From assembly GCA_944380305.1 (NCBI GenBank), contig CALWHF010000012.1, forward strand, positions 1 to 64,000: a DNA stretch of 64,000 nt. Reading direction: 5' to 3'. Under the pieces are notes generated by a model, which saw only the letters and a list, made by a program, of their open reading frames with translations, was not told the origin of the DNA and did no database searches. Shown piece by piece: positions 26,701 to 33,975 of this stretch; within the stretch, counting starts at the first letter, position 1; every line of letters starts with the position of its first letter. The position numbers were made by a program, and so were the translations under genes. This stretch comes from an uncultured Christensenellaceae bacterium. Lineage in GTDB: Bacteria; Bacillota; Clostridia; Christensenellales; UBA3700.

Positions 26701-27340
26701 CGGAAATTCCGCGATAACCGAAGAGACCTTGTACTTCTACGCCGAGTGCGTACACTTCGAAAATCAATGGACCTACGACGATTCGGGCAACGTCGTTACA
26801 GAGGCGGATATTGCCTGGGACGTGTATCAGACGGGTGATTGCGAACAAGGCATCGTCATGAAGGGCACCTGCAACGTCTGCCACGAGGCCATAGACATAG
26901 AGATCCCCGCGACGGGGCACGTCTTTGACGATGACGGCGTGACCTGCACCGTGTGCGGATATAAAAAATACGAGACGACCAACGATACGTCGCACCCGTT
27001 CACTGTAAGTAAGACCGCGGACGGAATCAATCTCGCTTCGACGAACAAAACGGACAGCAGCAGCGCAAGTTACGTCATTACCGCAAACGAGACGCTCAAC
27101 GTGTCGTTCAAGTACAACACGTCGAGCGAATCGAATTACGATTTTCTCAGGATTTATGTGAACGGCATTGAGGTCGGAGAAATGTCGGGAACAAATAATT
27201 CCGACGTTTCGTACAGTTGCGTTCTCAATGCGGGAGACACGCTCAAATTCACATACAGCAAAGACAACTCGCAATCGAGCGGAAACGACTGCGCGTATAT
27301 AAAGAATCTCGTAATAACCGTGCCCGAAAGCGCGGAGTGA
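20720..27340 (+). CDS. Giant zinc-ribbon, multi-helix membrane protein with BspA-type leucine-rich repeats
   Basis: This protein of 2,206 residues starts with two or three zinc ribbons (CKKCG, CPKCG, CPVCG, CSRCG) and an acidic linker, with no signal peptide. About five membrane helices fall between residues 155 and 355, which would put the N-terminus inside and the large C-terminal part outside. A short segment with GRPEDYEG resembles SmpA/BamE. The bulk is BspA-type (LRR_5) repeats such as VTIGDSVKKIGDRAFRDC, interrupted five times by a Trp module (APSGWADNW type) near residues 710, 822, 973, 1207 and 1843. Cys pairs (CNVC, CTVC) and a beta domain end it. A surface or adhesion role is inferred from BspA. 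Start ATG at 20720 follows GGAGG; a GTG at 20714 is rejected. Confidence 0.85.
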   Translation: MICKKCGTEFEGSFCPKCGERAEERLTVCPVCGKERGESENFCSRCGYAYERENFAPSKKTAEEEKKQSGTVAENVSGTEEPYQTTESSADEAEDFVETDRKPATQEVEKSVRQVAPVAAVPATEKKNVVKELGAKVKSYVSNLDDGKRTTLIKIYRWIPTCGVALFAFFAFLCLCSPVMFHAGYSVCGNGFENAFSNKISVSLTIACIAIFIAFVLGMVYFAVRLLGTLSRPYSDIGVKKYYTLDAIMLAVTFIASLIGVAESGNWAGDAGAGLTFMLVASIFGFILLFVRRKYEKKLAVNPLYSYSASIGKPLYAYEKKEQIVKKIKKFTVAAIVLGAIIAIVVLPVRIVIYNPASRTALSSVTNRGDVESKFGRPEDYEGNESSYDYYSGKKYVYEYIIDVLEQKEEEEFMNGLEDAFESDDLGDLDDLDSAMSKIEKVYERLDELAEHASYKHTHIEFNTDDADKREWDKVESYYCVVAENGSEDTTRTVDEINVISGTISEYTNEVELTYEATFTDGSFIKGTKSFRNEDGETIKFSDVLGEYSFSATELEKISEITYSDCSYLDGNTLYVFADVTGEIRGLDDYSVVRNVVIEDEVTLIANDAFSNFTNVSSISGGENLVSIGTRAFDGTVFAKNSYVGGALYFNNILIDVKPSTKELLIAEGTTSVSDGVFSDTYYLEDLWIPSSVKGLKEKTFTTEGNDMRIYCQADSQPSDWDEGWNAYNIPVQWNVKQIGTSNSYDYFITNSGTLGLARYNGSSSEIVIPSSLNGIAVSILGKDVFTVRDSDAEIVSITIPASVIRIDGELSPKYQDGYIVYCAAETAPSGWADNWTGEDSEVYWDVRSIVSNSEYKYYITNSDATVVILKYYGTATDLTIDKINNTDVAAIEDGTFEGKTSLVTVTIGDSVKKIGDRAFRDCYSITSVTIGSAVVSIGDEAFFGCSSLANIFIPSQVKTMGSKAFKETGSCIFFCESASAPSGWASDWFSNDSRYYFNIAELASNDSYDYALTNDGKAYLLKFKKTAITLNLGSVDNYPIELIGEGVFKSQTSMTSVTFGDNVKVIEKEAFAGCTQLANIYVTAKIREIGQDAFKGTQSLETITVDENNAYFKSVNNVLYNYEGTRLILCAAKQTANRFVIPDGVETIESFAFYGNKNLETVIIPSSVDTIKTYAFGITSIKYLYIPSSVDTIEENAFGSSDNAVLYCNADEKKGGWSDDWNHNNNTVEWGVKALGLYYDMLYVEDSEGNVEIMKYYGTATEIAISEVDGKTVTSIAENAFYEATSLEKVVISDSVKEIGYGAFAGCTNLSEIDLPYVGMRAGTTQNDSYQMPLGYIFGNYNGDGFYSAVQNYYGVSSETTVWEVYYLPIALKSVSVRGGIIPHGAFQNCAQITDIAIGKDVSYIGDHAFEGCKFLESVALSQDNTGFVVENGALYDAAKTQLYVRMDDGLTMSFTVPDTIVKVHEEAFRNNSTLTEIIIPDSVTEIGKSVFTGCGNLENLVVPFVGTSADATEADETTLFGYMFGKDSYNESVSVSQYYRNNYSVRYYVPTSLISVTVNGGDLLYGAFYNFNKLQNVTLGDGINSIGDKVFYGCSSLTEVNFGADVANIGTDAFRNCTSVTKVTVPDVEMWLGIVFANEYSNPLAASTGGALYVTGEETPITEITVLGTVTAINDYAFYNNDSVKVVTTGDNVTKVGKYAFYDCDAITTASIGNAVTEIGAYAFYDCSALTTLSVGSAIESFGEYAFRNCSGLTTLRIADVSAWCEATFADSYANPMYYTPDFYVGDAEEVTTELVIPEGTTAINQYALYGFEGTAVYIPYSVGTVGQNAVVFATSSGAKVYCEAGQRPAGWNSSWTNVSSSDIVWGNKNQTTQDGKYQFVISGGNAYLTAYTGSESIVTVPTSVTSDGATNYTVADFCGIYGGNTSLVSVIIPEGFVSVSYAAFSGCTSLQTVVVPSTVTTIEDNALSSSSITAVCYNGTEEQWASVAVGDGNSAITEETLYFYAECVHFENQWTYDDSGNVVTEADIAWDVYQTGDCEQGIVMKGTCNVCHEAIDIEIPATGHVFDDDGVTCTVCGYKKYETTNDTSHPFTVSKTADGINLASTNKTDSSSASYVITANETLNVSFKYNTSSESNYDFLRIYVNGIEVGEMSGTNNSDVSYSCVLNAGDTLKFTYSKDNSQSSGNDCAYIKNLVITVPESAE

Positions 27341-27376
27341 GACGAGAGAATGTGAATATGCGATGAATTTCAAAAA

Positions 27377-27402
27377 AGCGGGCGCAAGCCCGCTATTCTT
27401 TT
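27377..27402 (+). terminator. Terminator of giant gene
   Basis: AGCGGGC, GCAA loop, GCCCGCT, then a T-rich tail. Confidence 0.8.
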
Positions 27403-27534
27403 GCAAAAATTCGTTGTAGGATAGTATCTGAAGTAATGCAGGAAAAGTCGGAATTGCCGACAAGTATTTGTTTTTACGCTGGTTTTGCGTTGATTTGCGC
27501 ACGGCGTCGGGGTTTTTATCCCGCTGTGATCGAG

Positions 27535-28482
27535 TTACGCCGCGCCGCCGATAGCCTGAAGTATCAGCGTCATTACCGGCAGGGTCGCGACGCTGAATAC
27601 CGTGCCGAGAAGAACGAGGTTGGCGGCGTTTTCCTGACCTTCTCCGAGCATTTCGGCGAAGTTGAGGACGACGCTCGCGACGGGTGCAGCGCAGAGAATG
27701 AACATCGAATATTTGACGTACTGTTCAAAGGGCAGGAACCATATCAGAAGCATGCCGATGAACGGGAATATCATCTGTTTTACGAATACGACGACGTACT
27801 GCGACGGCGTGCAGAAGAGAGACTTCGGCTTGACCGTAGCAAGACGCATGCCCATGATCAGCATGCACATCGGCGTCGACATCTTGCCGAGAAGAGTGAA
27901 GATGTCGGCGACTTTTTCGGGGAGTCTCCATGTGGTGAAGAAAAGCGGCAGACATACTATCATCGCTATCGCCGCCGGATTTACAATCGCTTTCCACGGC
28001 TTGATATATTTTTTGTCGCGCGTTATTATCGCGGACGCTATCGTCCAGCCGAATATGTTCATTCCGAGAAGATAGGATACCGAGAGAATCGTCACGTTCG
28101 GGTTGTCGGGGAAAAGCGCCTGAAGGAGCGGGACGCCCATAAACGCGCAGTTTCCGAAACCGGTTGCCACGGTATATACTCGGTATTTGACGTCGTCGTA
28201 TTTTTTGTGCAGGATAAGGAAAGCGATGCCGAGCATTATTGCCTGCGCAACCATCGACAGAAGGAAAAAGCCGACTATCTGAATTATCAGTTCTTTAGTA
28301 TATTCGGGCACCGCGTTGACCGAGTATACGGTAAGACACGGGCTGCAGACGTACATCAGGATGACGGCGAAAGAAGAAATACTCTCGGGCTTGACGAGCT
28401 TTGCCTTTACCGATATGAATCCCGGCACTGCGTAGACGAGCATTGTCGCTACCGCGATCAGCGTTGTGATGAAAAATTCCAT
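27535..28482 (-). CDS. AEC-family (auxin efflux carrier type) transporter
   Basis: This 315-residue membrane protein has about ten hydrophobic helices in two five-helix halves, as in the AEC/bile-acid-transporter fold. Family marks are NCAFMGVPLLQALF (about residue 110), GMNIFGWTIA and LIMGMRLA in the second half. Bacterial members carry malate, malonate or other organic anions; the substrate is unknown here. The ATG follows AGAGGT and the promoter is 28542-28570. It is a single-gene unit. Confidence 0.9.
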   Translation of the reverse strand: MEFFITTLIAVATMLVYAVPGFISVKAKLVKPESISSFAVILMYVCSPCLTVYSVNAVPEYTKELIIQIVGFFLLSMVAQAIMLGIAFLILHKKYDDVKYRVYTVATGFGNCAFMGVPLLQALFPDNPNVTILSVSYLLGMNIFGWTIASAIITRDKKYIKPWKAIVNPAAIAMIVCLPLFFTTWRLPEKVADIFTLLGKMSTPMCMLIMGMRLATVKPKSLFCTPSQYVVVFVKQMIFPFIGMLLIWFLPFEQYVKYSMFILCAAPVASVVLNFAEMLGEGQENAANLVLLGTVFSVATLPVMTLILQAIGGAA

Positions 28483-28541
28483 ATTACCTCTGATGTCCGC
28501 CTTCTCCGCGCGGACGCACTCATAGCTTGTTTGACAAAGGT

Positions 28542-28570
28542 ATTATATTACCGCGATAAAAAACAGTCAA
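28542..28570 (-). promoter_or_regulatory. Promoter of AEC transporter gene
   Basis: TTGACT (28565-28570), 17-nt spacer, TATAAT (28542-28547) on the minus strand. Confidence 0.8.
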
Positions 28571-28664
28571 ATAAAAGCTGACGTATAATTATGGATTTTT
28601 CGGGGGACGTAAGAGAAGTGAAAAACCTTCGAGTACATAAACGGAAACGAGTAGCGGTCTGCAT

Positions 28665-28691
28665 AAAAAAGTCGCCGTCCCTTTGGCGACG
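28665..28691 (-). terminator. Terminator of rubrerythrin / flavin reductase-rubredoxin operon
   Basis: GTCGCCGTC pairs with GACGGCGAC on the minus strand, followed by six T residues. Confidence 0.85.
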
Positions 28692-28707
28692 GCGACTGAG
28701 TTTTTGA

Positions 28708-29340
28708 TTATTTTTTGACGAATACCGATTTCGGTTGTTTGCATACGGGGCATCTGAAGTCGTCGGGAAGGTCTTCGAACGGAGTTTCTCCGTCGTAGAC
28801 GTATCCGCATACCGAACACACCCATTTGCCCGTAACGGTTTTTTCTTCGATATAGGTGGGAGCGTTTTTCGCAGTCTTTCCCTTGACGACGTTGTGATAG
28901 TAAGAGTAGGTCATGGGAGGCTTGTTTTCAAGCACGTCCGCATCTGACACTTTTCCTAAAAATACCGTGTGTGTGTTTGTTTCAAGTGTTTTTTCAACGT
29001 CGCACACAATATATGCCGCGGCGTTTGAAACGATCGGCATCATGCCGTATATGCCGTATGCGACTTTTGCAAACTTGTCGGTATCTCTGCCCGAAGAAAA
29101 GCCGAACGTCGCGATTATATCGGGAGAGGACTGCTCGTGAAGAACGCTGACGGCGAACTTCCCGCTCCGCCCGATACATTCGTGAGTGTAATTGTTTTTA
29201 TTGACGCTCACTGCGATCGTCGCGGGAGAAGAGGTGATCTGCATGACGCTGTTGACGGTACATCCCGTAGGTCTGCCGTTATCCCAGGTGCTCAAAATAT
29301 ACACGCCGTAGCTAAGCGCGCGGAAAGCCGAATTGTTCAT
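28708..29340 (-). CDS. Flavin reductase-rubredoxin fusion (high-molecular-weight rubredoxin)
   Basis: This 210-residue protein joins an FMN-binding flavin-reductase domain (about residues 1-155; [15 protein letters not shown] is the FMN loop) to a C-terminal rubredoxin ([10 protein letters not shown] and CPVC). Such proteins pass electrons from NAD(P)H to rubrerythrin or flavodiiron proteins in oxygen and peroxide defence, as known for Moorella Hrb. I start at the ATG at 29340. The upstream rubrerythrin stop is one base away (TGATATG), so the genes are translationally coupled, which supports a direct donor-acceptor pair. Confidence 0.92.
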   Translation of the reverse strand: MNNSAFRALSYGVYILSTWDNGRPTGCTVNSVMQITSSPATIAVSVNKNNYTHECIGRSGKFAVSVLHEQSSPDIIATFGFSSGRDTDKFAKVAYGIYGMMPIVSNAAAYIVCDVEKTLETNTHTVFLGKVSDADVLENKPPMTYSYYHNVVKGKTAKNAPTYIEEKTVTGKWVCSVCGYVYDGETPFEDLPDDFRCPVCKQPKSVFVKK

Positions 29341-29341
29341 A

Positions 29342-29878
29342 TCAGTAATTCTTGCTTCTGAGCTGGAAATATGCCTGCGGATGAGCGCATACGGGGCATA
29401 CTTCGGGAGCTTTCTTGCCGACATGGATATGTCCGCAGTTGGTGCAGATCCACTCGTTTTCGCCGACTTTCTCGAATACTTCTCCTTTCTCGATGTTGGC
29501 GAGCAGAGCACGGTATCTCTCTTCGTGTTCTTTTTCGATGGCAGCTACGCCTTCGAAGAGTTTTGCGATGTCGTCGAAACCTTCTTCGCGCGCCTCTTTG
29601 GCGAAAGTCGCATACATATCCGTCCATTCGTAGTTTTCGCCCGCAGCCGCATCGGCGAGGTTGTCTGTTGTCGCTCCTATGCCGCCATGCAGCAGTTTGA
29701 ACCATATTTTTGCGTGCTCTTTTTCGTTGTTTGCTGTCTCTTCGAAGAAGTTGGCTATCTGAACGTAGCCGTCCTTTTTTGCCTTGGAGGCATAATAGGT
29801 GTACTTGTTTCTCGCCTGAGATTCGCCTGCGAAAGCGGTCATCAGGTTCTGTTCGGTTTTCGTGCCTTTGATATTCAT
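29342..29878 (-). CDS. rbr: Rubrerythrin (classical order)
   Basis: This 178-residue peroxidase has an N-terminal ferritin-like di-iron domain ([36 protein letters not shown]) and a C-terminal rubredoxin ([14 protein letters not shown]). It reduces H2O2 to water using electrons that probably come from the flavin reductase-rubredoxin encoded directly downstream. Its promoter is a full consensus at 29923-29951, with a Per-box-like sequence over the -10, so PerR at 715-1098 is a plausible regulator. Confidence 0.95.
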   Translation of the reverse strand: MNIKGTKTEQNLMTAFAGESQARNKYTYYASKAKKDGYVQIANFFEETANNEKEHAKIWFKLLHGGIGATTDNLADAAAGENYEWTDMYATFAKEAREEGFDDIAKLFEGVAAIEKEHEERYRALLANIEKGEVFEKVGENEWICTNCGHIHVGKKAPEVCPVCAHPQAYFQLRSKNY

Positions 29879-29914
29879 CTTTATTTCTCCTTATATTCTT
29901 TCCCGTGTCCCGGG

Positions 29915-29929
29915 TCAAAATTATTATAA
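29915..29929 (-). promoter_or_regulatory. Per-box-like sequence over the rbr -10
   Basis: On the minus strand TTATAAT-A-ATTTTGA fits the 7-1-7 Per box TTATAAT-N-ATTATAA with two mismatches, all in the right half. Confidence 0.45.
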
Positions 29930-29951
29930 AATAAGTCGCCACCGTTGTCAA
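29923..29951 (-). promoter_or_regulatory. Promoter of rbr operon
   Basis: TTGACA (29946-29951), 17-nt spacer, TATAAT (29923-29928) on the minus strand. Confidence 0.9.
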
Positions 29952-30127
29952 TGCCCAGATTTACCTGAATTGAGGCGCAGTCTGCGAATCACGGATATAG
30001 CGGAATCACGGATATAGCGAATAACGAATGACAGCGTACATATTTTTTAGTGAGCTTTATCTGAAAAAGCGTAAAAGACGTATCGCGGATCAGGTTCGTA
30101 TTGTTCGGACAGGGTATAGACAATCGC

Positions 30128-30156
30128 TTGTCAAAACCTGATATAAATGATAAAAT
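30128..30156 (+). promoter_or_regulatory. Promoter of DtxR-type regulator gene
   Basis: TTGTCA (30128-30133), 17-nt spacer, TAAAAT (30151-30156). Confidence 0.75.
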
Positions 30157-30183
30157 GATTATAGAATTTAGGCGGTGAAAGCT

Positions 30184-30558
30184 ATGAAGATCCAGGAATC
30201 GGGCGAAAATTATCTCGAGACTATTCTGAGACTCAGGAACAGACAGGGCAACGTCAGGTCTATCGATCTTGCCGTAGAACTCAACTATTCCAAGCCCAGC
30301 ATTTCGAGAGCAGTAGGTCTGCTCAAGAAAGCGGGTTACCTCACCGTGGACGAAAACGGCTATATAGAGCTTACCGCCGCGGGTCTCGAAAAGGCAAATT
30401 CGGTATACGAAAAGCATAAGATAATCAAAAGCTTTCTCGTCAAGGTGCTCGGCGTCAACGAGGAAACCGCCGAAAACGATGCTTGCAGGATAGAACACAT
30501 AGTCAGCGACGAGAGTTTCGGCGCGATAAAGAACTACGTCAAAAAGCTGGGCGATTGA
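30184..30558 (+). CDS. DtxR-family iron-type metalloregulator
   Basis: This 124-residue repressor has a DtxR winged helix (RSIDLAVELNYSKPSISRAVGLLKKAGYL, split between residues 25 and 55) and a dimerisation domain. The primary metal-site pattern Cys-x-x-Glu-His is intact in DACRIEHIVSDE, and Cys at the first position is the iron-type DtxR/IdeR form rather than the manganese-type MntR form. There is no SH3 domain, so it is short, like MntR. It lies directly upstream of the feo genes, and four identical-type palindromes in the region are likely targets. I start at the ATG at 30184 behind GGCGGTG; a GTG at 30175 overlaps that site. Confidence 0.88.
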   Translation: MKIQESGENYLETILRLRNRQGNVRSIDLAVELNYSKPSISRAVGLLKKAGYLTVDENGYIELTAAGLEKANSVYEKHKIIKSFLVKVLGVNEETAENDACRIEHIVSDESFGAIKNYVKKLGD

Positions 30559-30619
30559 AGAAAATAAAAGTGAGCTTAGGCTAATCGTTGACGAAGTAAC
30601 CGCGAATATATAGAATAGT

Positions 30620-30649
30620 GTTGCACGGAGAGACCCGCGCAACTTTTTT
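30620..30649 (+). terminator. Terminator of DtxR-type regulator gene
   Basis: GTTGC...GCAAC with an inner CGG/CCG pairing, then six T residues. Confidence 0.8.
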
Positions 30650-30656
30650 CGGATAA

Positions 30657-30674
30657 GGTTAGCAATGACTAACC
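30657..30674. promoter_or_regulatory. DtxR-type operator a (feo region)
   Basis: GGTTAGCAATGACTAACC: 6-bp half-sites GGTTAG/CTAACC separated by six bases. The same pattern occurs at 30847, 33882 and 33976. Confidence 0.75.
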
Positions 30675-30846
30675 AGAGACTGTCCGACGGCAACCAGAAG
30701 AGAAAACAGGAAAGACGCCTTCACGGAAACGCGGGCGCGCTCTCGGAAACCAAATCCGTCTATACTTTTTTTGCAGCGAATCGCGCGCTTAAAAAAGTTT
30801 TGCGGGAGAATATTGTTGCATCTTTCGACGTAAAATATTGCGTATC
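30675..30846. other. Spacer between feo operators, function unclear
   Basis: About 170 nt of leader or regulatory DNA. A weak promoter-like pair TTGTTG (30813-30818) / TATTGC (30837-30842) would start transcription inside operator b. No convincing gene is present. Confidence 0.4.
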
Positions 30847-30864
30847 GGTTAGCAATCGCTAACC
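30847..30864. promoter_or_regulatory. DtxR-type operator b, directly before feoA
   Basis: GGTTAGCAATCGCTAACC, four bases upstream of the feoA Shine-Dalgarno. Confidence 0.78.
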
Positions 30865-30878
30865 GCATGGAGGTTTAT

Positions 30879-31118
30879 ATGAATCTTTCATTCGCTCCGT
30901 ACGGAGTCGCACTCGTGATCACCGCTGTACGAGCAGAGGAAAAACTCGCGAAACATCTCGGAAATCTCGGATTTTTGCCCGGGGCGGAGGTGACGTCTCT
31001 GTACGACAACAAAGGGGACGTGATAATAAGGCTCGGTAACACAAAGCTTGCGCTTGGCAAAGGCGTTGCGATGAAAATAGAAGTTACGACAAAGGAGGAC
31101 GTATGCAAACGACATTGA
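30879..31118 (+). CDS. feoA: FeoA domain protein 1
   Basis: This 79-residue SH3-like FeoA protein is a cytosolic partner of the FeoB ferrous-iron transporter. Family marks are LGNLGFLPGAEV (about residue 25) and the final LGKGVAMKIEV strand. I start at the ATG at 30879 behind GGAGG; an ATG at 30867 overlaps the Shine-Dalgarno. It overlaps the second feoA by 16 nt. Having two separate feoA genes before feoB is common in Firmicutes. Confidence 0.9.
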   Translation: MNLSFAPYGVALVITAVRAEEKLAKHLGNLGFLPGAEVTSLYDNKGDVIIRLGNTKLALGKGVAMKIEVTTKEDVCKRH

Positions 31119-31330
31119 ACAAGCTGACCTCGGGTCAGCAGGGCGTCGTCGTCGGGGTAACGGGCGACGGCAAGATCAGAAGACGACTGTTCGACATGGG
31201 CATTACGCCGGGTGCGACCGTGCTTTTGAGAAAGGTAGCTCCGCTGGGAGATCCGATCGAGGTCACGCTGCGGGGGTACGAATTGTCGCTGAGAAAGGGC
31301 GAGGCGGCAAACGTGACTGTGGAGGTGTGA
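31103..31330 (+). CDS. feoA: FeoA domain protein 2
   Basis: This 75-residue second FeoA has the motif RRRLFDMGITPGATV (about residues 26-40) and ends with LRKGEAANVTVEV. It overlaps feoA 1 by 16 nt and is one base from feoB, so translation is probably coupled across the operon. It has a clear AAGGAGG. Confidence 0.93.
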   Translation: MQTTLNKLTSGQQGVVVGVTGDGKIRRRLFDMGITPGATVLLRKVAPLGDPIEVTLRGYELSLRKGEAANVTVEV

Positions 31331-31331
31331 T

Positions 31332-33551
31332 ATGAAAATAGCACTTGCAGGCAATCCCAACTGCGGAAAGACCACGCTTTTCAACGCGCTGACGGGCAGT
31401 ACGGCGCACGTCGGAAACTGGCCGGGCGTGACCGTGGACAAGCGCGAGGGTACATACAAAAAGAAAGGTGTGAAGATAAACGTCGTGGATCTGCCGGGTA
31501 TATACAGCCTGTCACCGTATACGCCCGAAGAGATCGTTTCAAGAAAATACATTCTTGACGAAAAACCCGACCTTGTGGTCAATCTCGTCGACGTGACCAA
31601 TCTCGAGCGCAATCTTTACCTGACGACGCAGATACTCGAGCTGGACGTGCCCGTGGTTATCGCGCTCAACATGTGCGACGTGATAAAAAAGGAAAAAAGA
31701 GAGGTGGACGTAAAGCGGCTGGAAACGCTGTTCGGCGTGCCCGTCGTCAAGGTGAGCGCACTTAAGGGTACGGGGCTTGACGAGCTTATGCGCACGGTCG
31801 CCGAAAATGCGACGAAGAAACGCAGTGGTTTCAGCGTGATCGGTTGCGGCAGACTGGCAAAAACGTATGCAGAGGCAAAAGAACTGTACGAAGGCGAGGG
31901 CGCGGATAACGTCGCGTTCAGGGCGGTAAAGGCGATCGAGAAGGACGCGGAGGAAGCCAAAGTCAATCCGATAGTCGCCAACGCCGTTAAAATGCGTCTG
32001 GACGAAAACGAGGATTACGAGGCGGCGGTAGCCGACGAGAGGTACAGATATATCGCCGAAAACGCGCAGGACGTCATTAGGGGTAGTCGGGAGAAGACGT
32101 ACAAGATCTCCAAAAGCGACAGGATAGACCGCGTGCTGACGCACAGGATATGGGGCATTCCGATATTTTTGCTGATCATGTTCGCCGTATTCCATCTTAC
32201 GTTCAGCGAGGATTTTCTCTATCTCGGTGCGATGAAGGCGATTCCCGAAGCGGCGAATCCGACGGTATGGAACGACATTTTCGGAAACGGCGCGATAAAC
32301 GCTCCCGGCACGATACTGTTCAAACTTATGGAACTGGGTACGGGGAAACTGGGGTCGCTGGTATCCGACGCAATGCCTGAAGGGACGTGGTATACGTCGA
32401 TGGTCACGGACGGAATTCTCGGCGGCGTGTTCTCGGTGCTGTCGTTTATTCCGCAGATCCTGTTCCTGTTCCTGTTCCTTTCGATACTCGAAGACAGCGG
32501 CTATATGGCGCGCGTCGCGTTCATCATGGACAGGGCTTTCAGAAAATTCGGATTGTCGGGCAAATCGTTCCTGCCTCTGCTGATGTGTTTCGGATGTGCC
32601 GTCCCCGGCATAATGGCGACGCGCACGATAGAGAGCGAAAAGGAAAGAAGACTGACGATCATGATCACGCCGTTCTTCTCATGCGGCGCGAAACTTCCGA
32701 TCTGGGCGTGCATAGGAAGCGTATTGCTTGCGGGAGCGTATAAAGATCTTATCGTTTACGGCGTATACGTTCTGGGCATCGTCGTGGCTATCGCAAGCGC
32801 GCTGATCCTGAAAAAGTTAGTCATCAAGGGAGAGACATCGGCATTTATTATGGAACTTCCCGAATACCGTCGTCCTCAGTTTACAAATACGATGGCGCAT
32901 TTGTGGCAAAAGCTCAAGCACTATCTGTTCAGGGCTGCGACCATCATTGCGGGAGCTACCGTCGTGATATGGTTCCTGACCAATTTCAGTTTCTCGTTCA
33001 GGTTCGTCGAAGATCAGGGCGACAGCATACTGGGCGTCGTGAGCAAGGCTTTCCAATGGCTGTTCGTTCCGCTCGGATTCGGTATGGGCGAAGACGGCTG
33101 GAAATTCGTCGTGGCGGCATTCTCGGGACTTATCGCGAAGGAAATGGTCGTTTCGGTCATGGGTATGTTTGCGGGTATGTCCGAGGACGTGCTCGAAGTC
33201 GATCAGAGTCAGTTGCTTTCTACGGGGTTCGGCTCGTTCGTGGCGGGCATGGCGGGCGGAGTTCCCGCGGCACTGGCGTTTATGGCGTTCAACCTGCTCA
33301 GCGTTCCGTGTATGGCAGCTGTCGGCGCGGCAAGCGGAGAATTTTCAAAAAAGAAATATCTCTGGGGCGCGATAGCGTACTGGATGCTGACTGCGTACGT
33401 CGTTTCCGCTCTCGTATTCTGGATAGGAACGTACTGGTGGATAAGTCTGATACTCGTCGGCGTGATAGCGGCTGCGGTAGTCGTAAAAGTGCTTTATTCC
33501 AAATATGGCAAAAAAGCGGTAAAACGCGCGATTGAAAAGAAGGCGGACTGA
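31332..33551 (+). CDS. feoB: Ferrous iron transporter FeoB
   Basis: This 739-residue membrane Fe(II) transporter has an N-terminal G domain: GNPNCGKTT (P-loop, residues 7-15), DLPGIYSLSPY (G3) and NMCD (G4, about residue 117). A GDI-like helical spacer follows. The C-terminal membrane part has two Gate motifs and the core FGCAVPGIMATRTI (about residue 418). Length is normal. It is the centre of the feoA-feoA-feoB-feoB-associated operon under likely DtxR-type control. Confidence 0.97.
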   Translation: MKIALAGNPNCGKTTLFNALTGSTAHVGNWPGVTVDKREGTYKKKGVKINVVDLPGIYSLSPYTPEEIVSRKYILDEKPDLVVNLVDVTNLERNLYLTTQILELDVPVVIALNMCDVIKKEKREVDVKRLETLFGVPVVKVSALKGTGLDELMRTVAENATKKRSGFSVIGCGRLAKTYAEAKELYEGEGADNVAFRAVKAIEKDAEEAKVNPIVANAVKMRLDENEDYEAAVADERYRYIAENAQDVIRGSREKTYKISKSDRIDRVLTHRIWGIPIFLLIMFAVFHLTFSEDFLYLGAMKAIPEAANPTVWNDIFGNGAINAPGTILFKLMELGTGKLGSLVSDAMPEGTWYTSMVTDGILGGVFSVLSFIPQILFLFLFLSILEDSGYMARVAFIMDRAFRKFGLSGKSFLPLLMCFGCAVPGIMATRTIESEKERRLTIMITPFFSCGAKLPIWACIGSVLLAGAYKDLIVYGVYVLGIVVAIASALILKKLVIKGETSAFIMELPEYRRPQFTNTMAHLWQKLKHYLFRAATIIAGATVVIWFLTNFSFSFRFVEDQGDSILGVVSKAFQWLFVPLGFGMGEDGWKFVVAAFSGLIAKEMVVSVMGMFAGMSEDVLEVDQSQLLSTGFGSFVAGMAGGVPAALAFMAFNLLSVPCMAAVGAASGEFSKKKYLWGAIAYWMLTAYVVSALVFWIGTYWWISLILVGVIAAAVVVKVLYSKYGKKAVKRAIEKKAD

Positions 33552-33552
33552 T

Positions 33553-33738
33553 ATGGAAATCGCAATGATAATCCTCGCCGTCGTGCTCGTCGCCACGACG
33601 GCGGCAACCGTGATATATAAAGCGGTGAAGAAGAAAAAAGGTACGGGAGGATGCGGATGCTGTTCGGATTGCCGCTGTTGTCCGTATTGCAAAAACAAGG
33701 ACACGGAAGACGCCGAAAAAAGAGGCAGAAAACCGTAA
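33553..33738 (+). CDS. FeoB-associated Cys-rich membrane protein
   Basis: This 61-residue protein has one membrane helix (about residues 4-22), a Lys-rich turn and a dense cysteine cluster (GCGCCSDCRCCPYC, residues 34-47). It matches the FeoB-associated small membrane family, which may help deliver or shield iron. The ATG at 33553 is one base after the feoB stop. An upstream frame start inside feoB is rejected. Confidence 0.9.
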   Translation: MEIAMIILAVVLVATTAATVIYKAVKKKKGTGGCGCCSDCRCCPYCKNKDTEDAEKRGRKP

Positions 33739-33746
33739 ATTCGTCA

Positions 33747-33767
33747 AGGAGCCGAAAGGCTCCTTTT
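33747..33767 (+). terminator. Terminator of feo operon
   Basis: AGGAGCC, GAAA loop, GGCTCCT, T-run. Confidence 0.88.
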
Positions 33768-33769
33768 TC

Positions 33770-33880
33770 GCGTCATTGCGGTTGCGGATATGTATACGCG
33801 GCGTTTAGGGCAAATATCCGACCGCGTAACGCGCTTATCGAAAGAGACAACCGAAAATAAAAAATAAATAAAATTATATT
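33770..33880. other. Non-coding stretch before the second regulator promoter
   Basis: About 110 nt with no recognised feature. Confidence 0.4.
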
Positions 33881-33881
33881 C

Positions 33882-33899
33882 AGTTAGTCATTGCTAACC
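33882..33899. promoter_or_regulatory. DtxR-type operator c
   Basis: AGTTAGTCATTGCTAACC, the reverse orientation of the feo operator pattern, ending two bases before the -35 of the next gene. Confidence 0.75.
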
Positions 33900-33901
33900 G
33901 T

Positions 33902-33930
33902 TTGACAACGGCTGTACGGCAGTATATAAT
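33902..33930 (+). promoter_or_regulatory. Promoter of second DtxR-like gene
   Basis: TTGACA (33902-33907), 17-nt spacer, TATAAT (33925-33930), with operators on both sides. Confidence 0.9.
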
Positions 33931-33975
33931 GAAAGTCGGTTCAGGGAAGATCCCCCCGTTTATTTTTTGCGTTAG

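Noticed and set aside
30576..30586. TTAGGCTAA near the end of the DtxR gene
   Set aside because: Half-sites resemble the feo operators, but the spacing is one base instead of six.
30588..30616. TTGACG-N17-TAGAAT promoter-like pair
   Set aside because: It would start transcription inside the hairpin of the regulator's terminator, so it is probably a chance match.
30665..30862. 65-codon open frame between the two feo operators
   Set aside because: It begins inside operator a, ends inside operator b, has no Shine-Dalgarno, and its composition is not protein-like.
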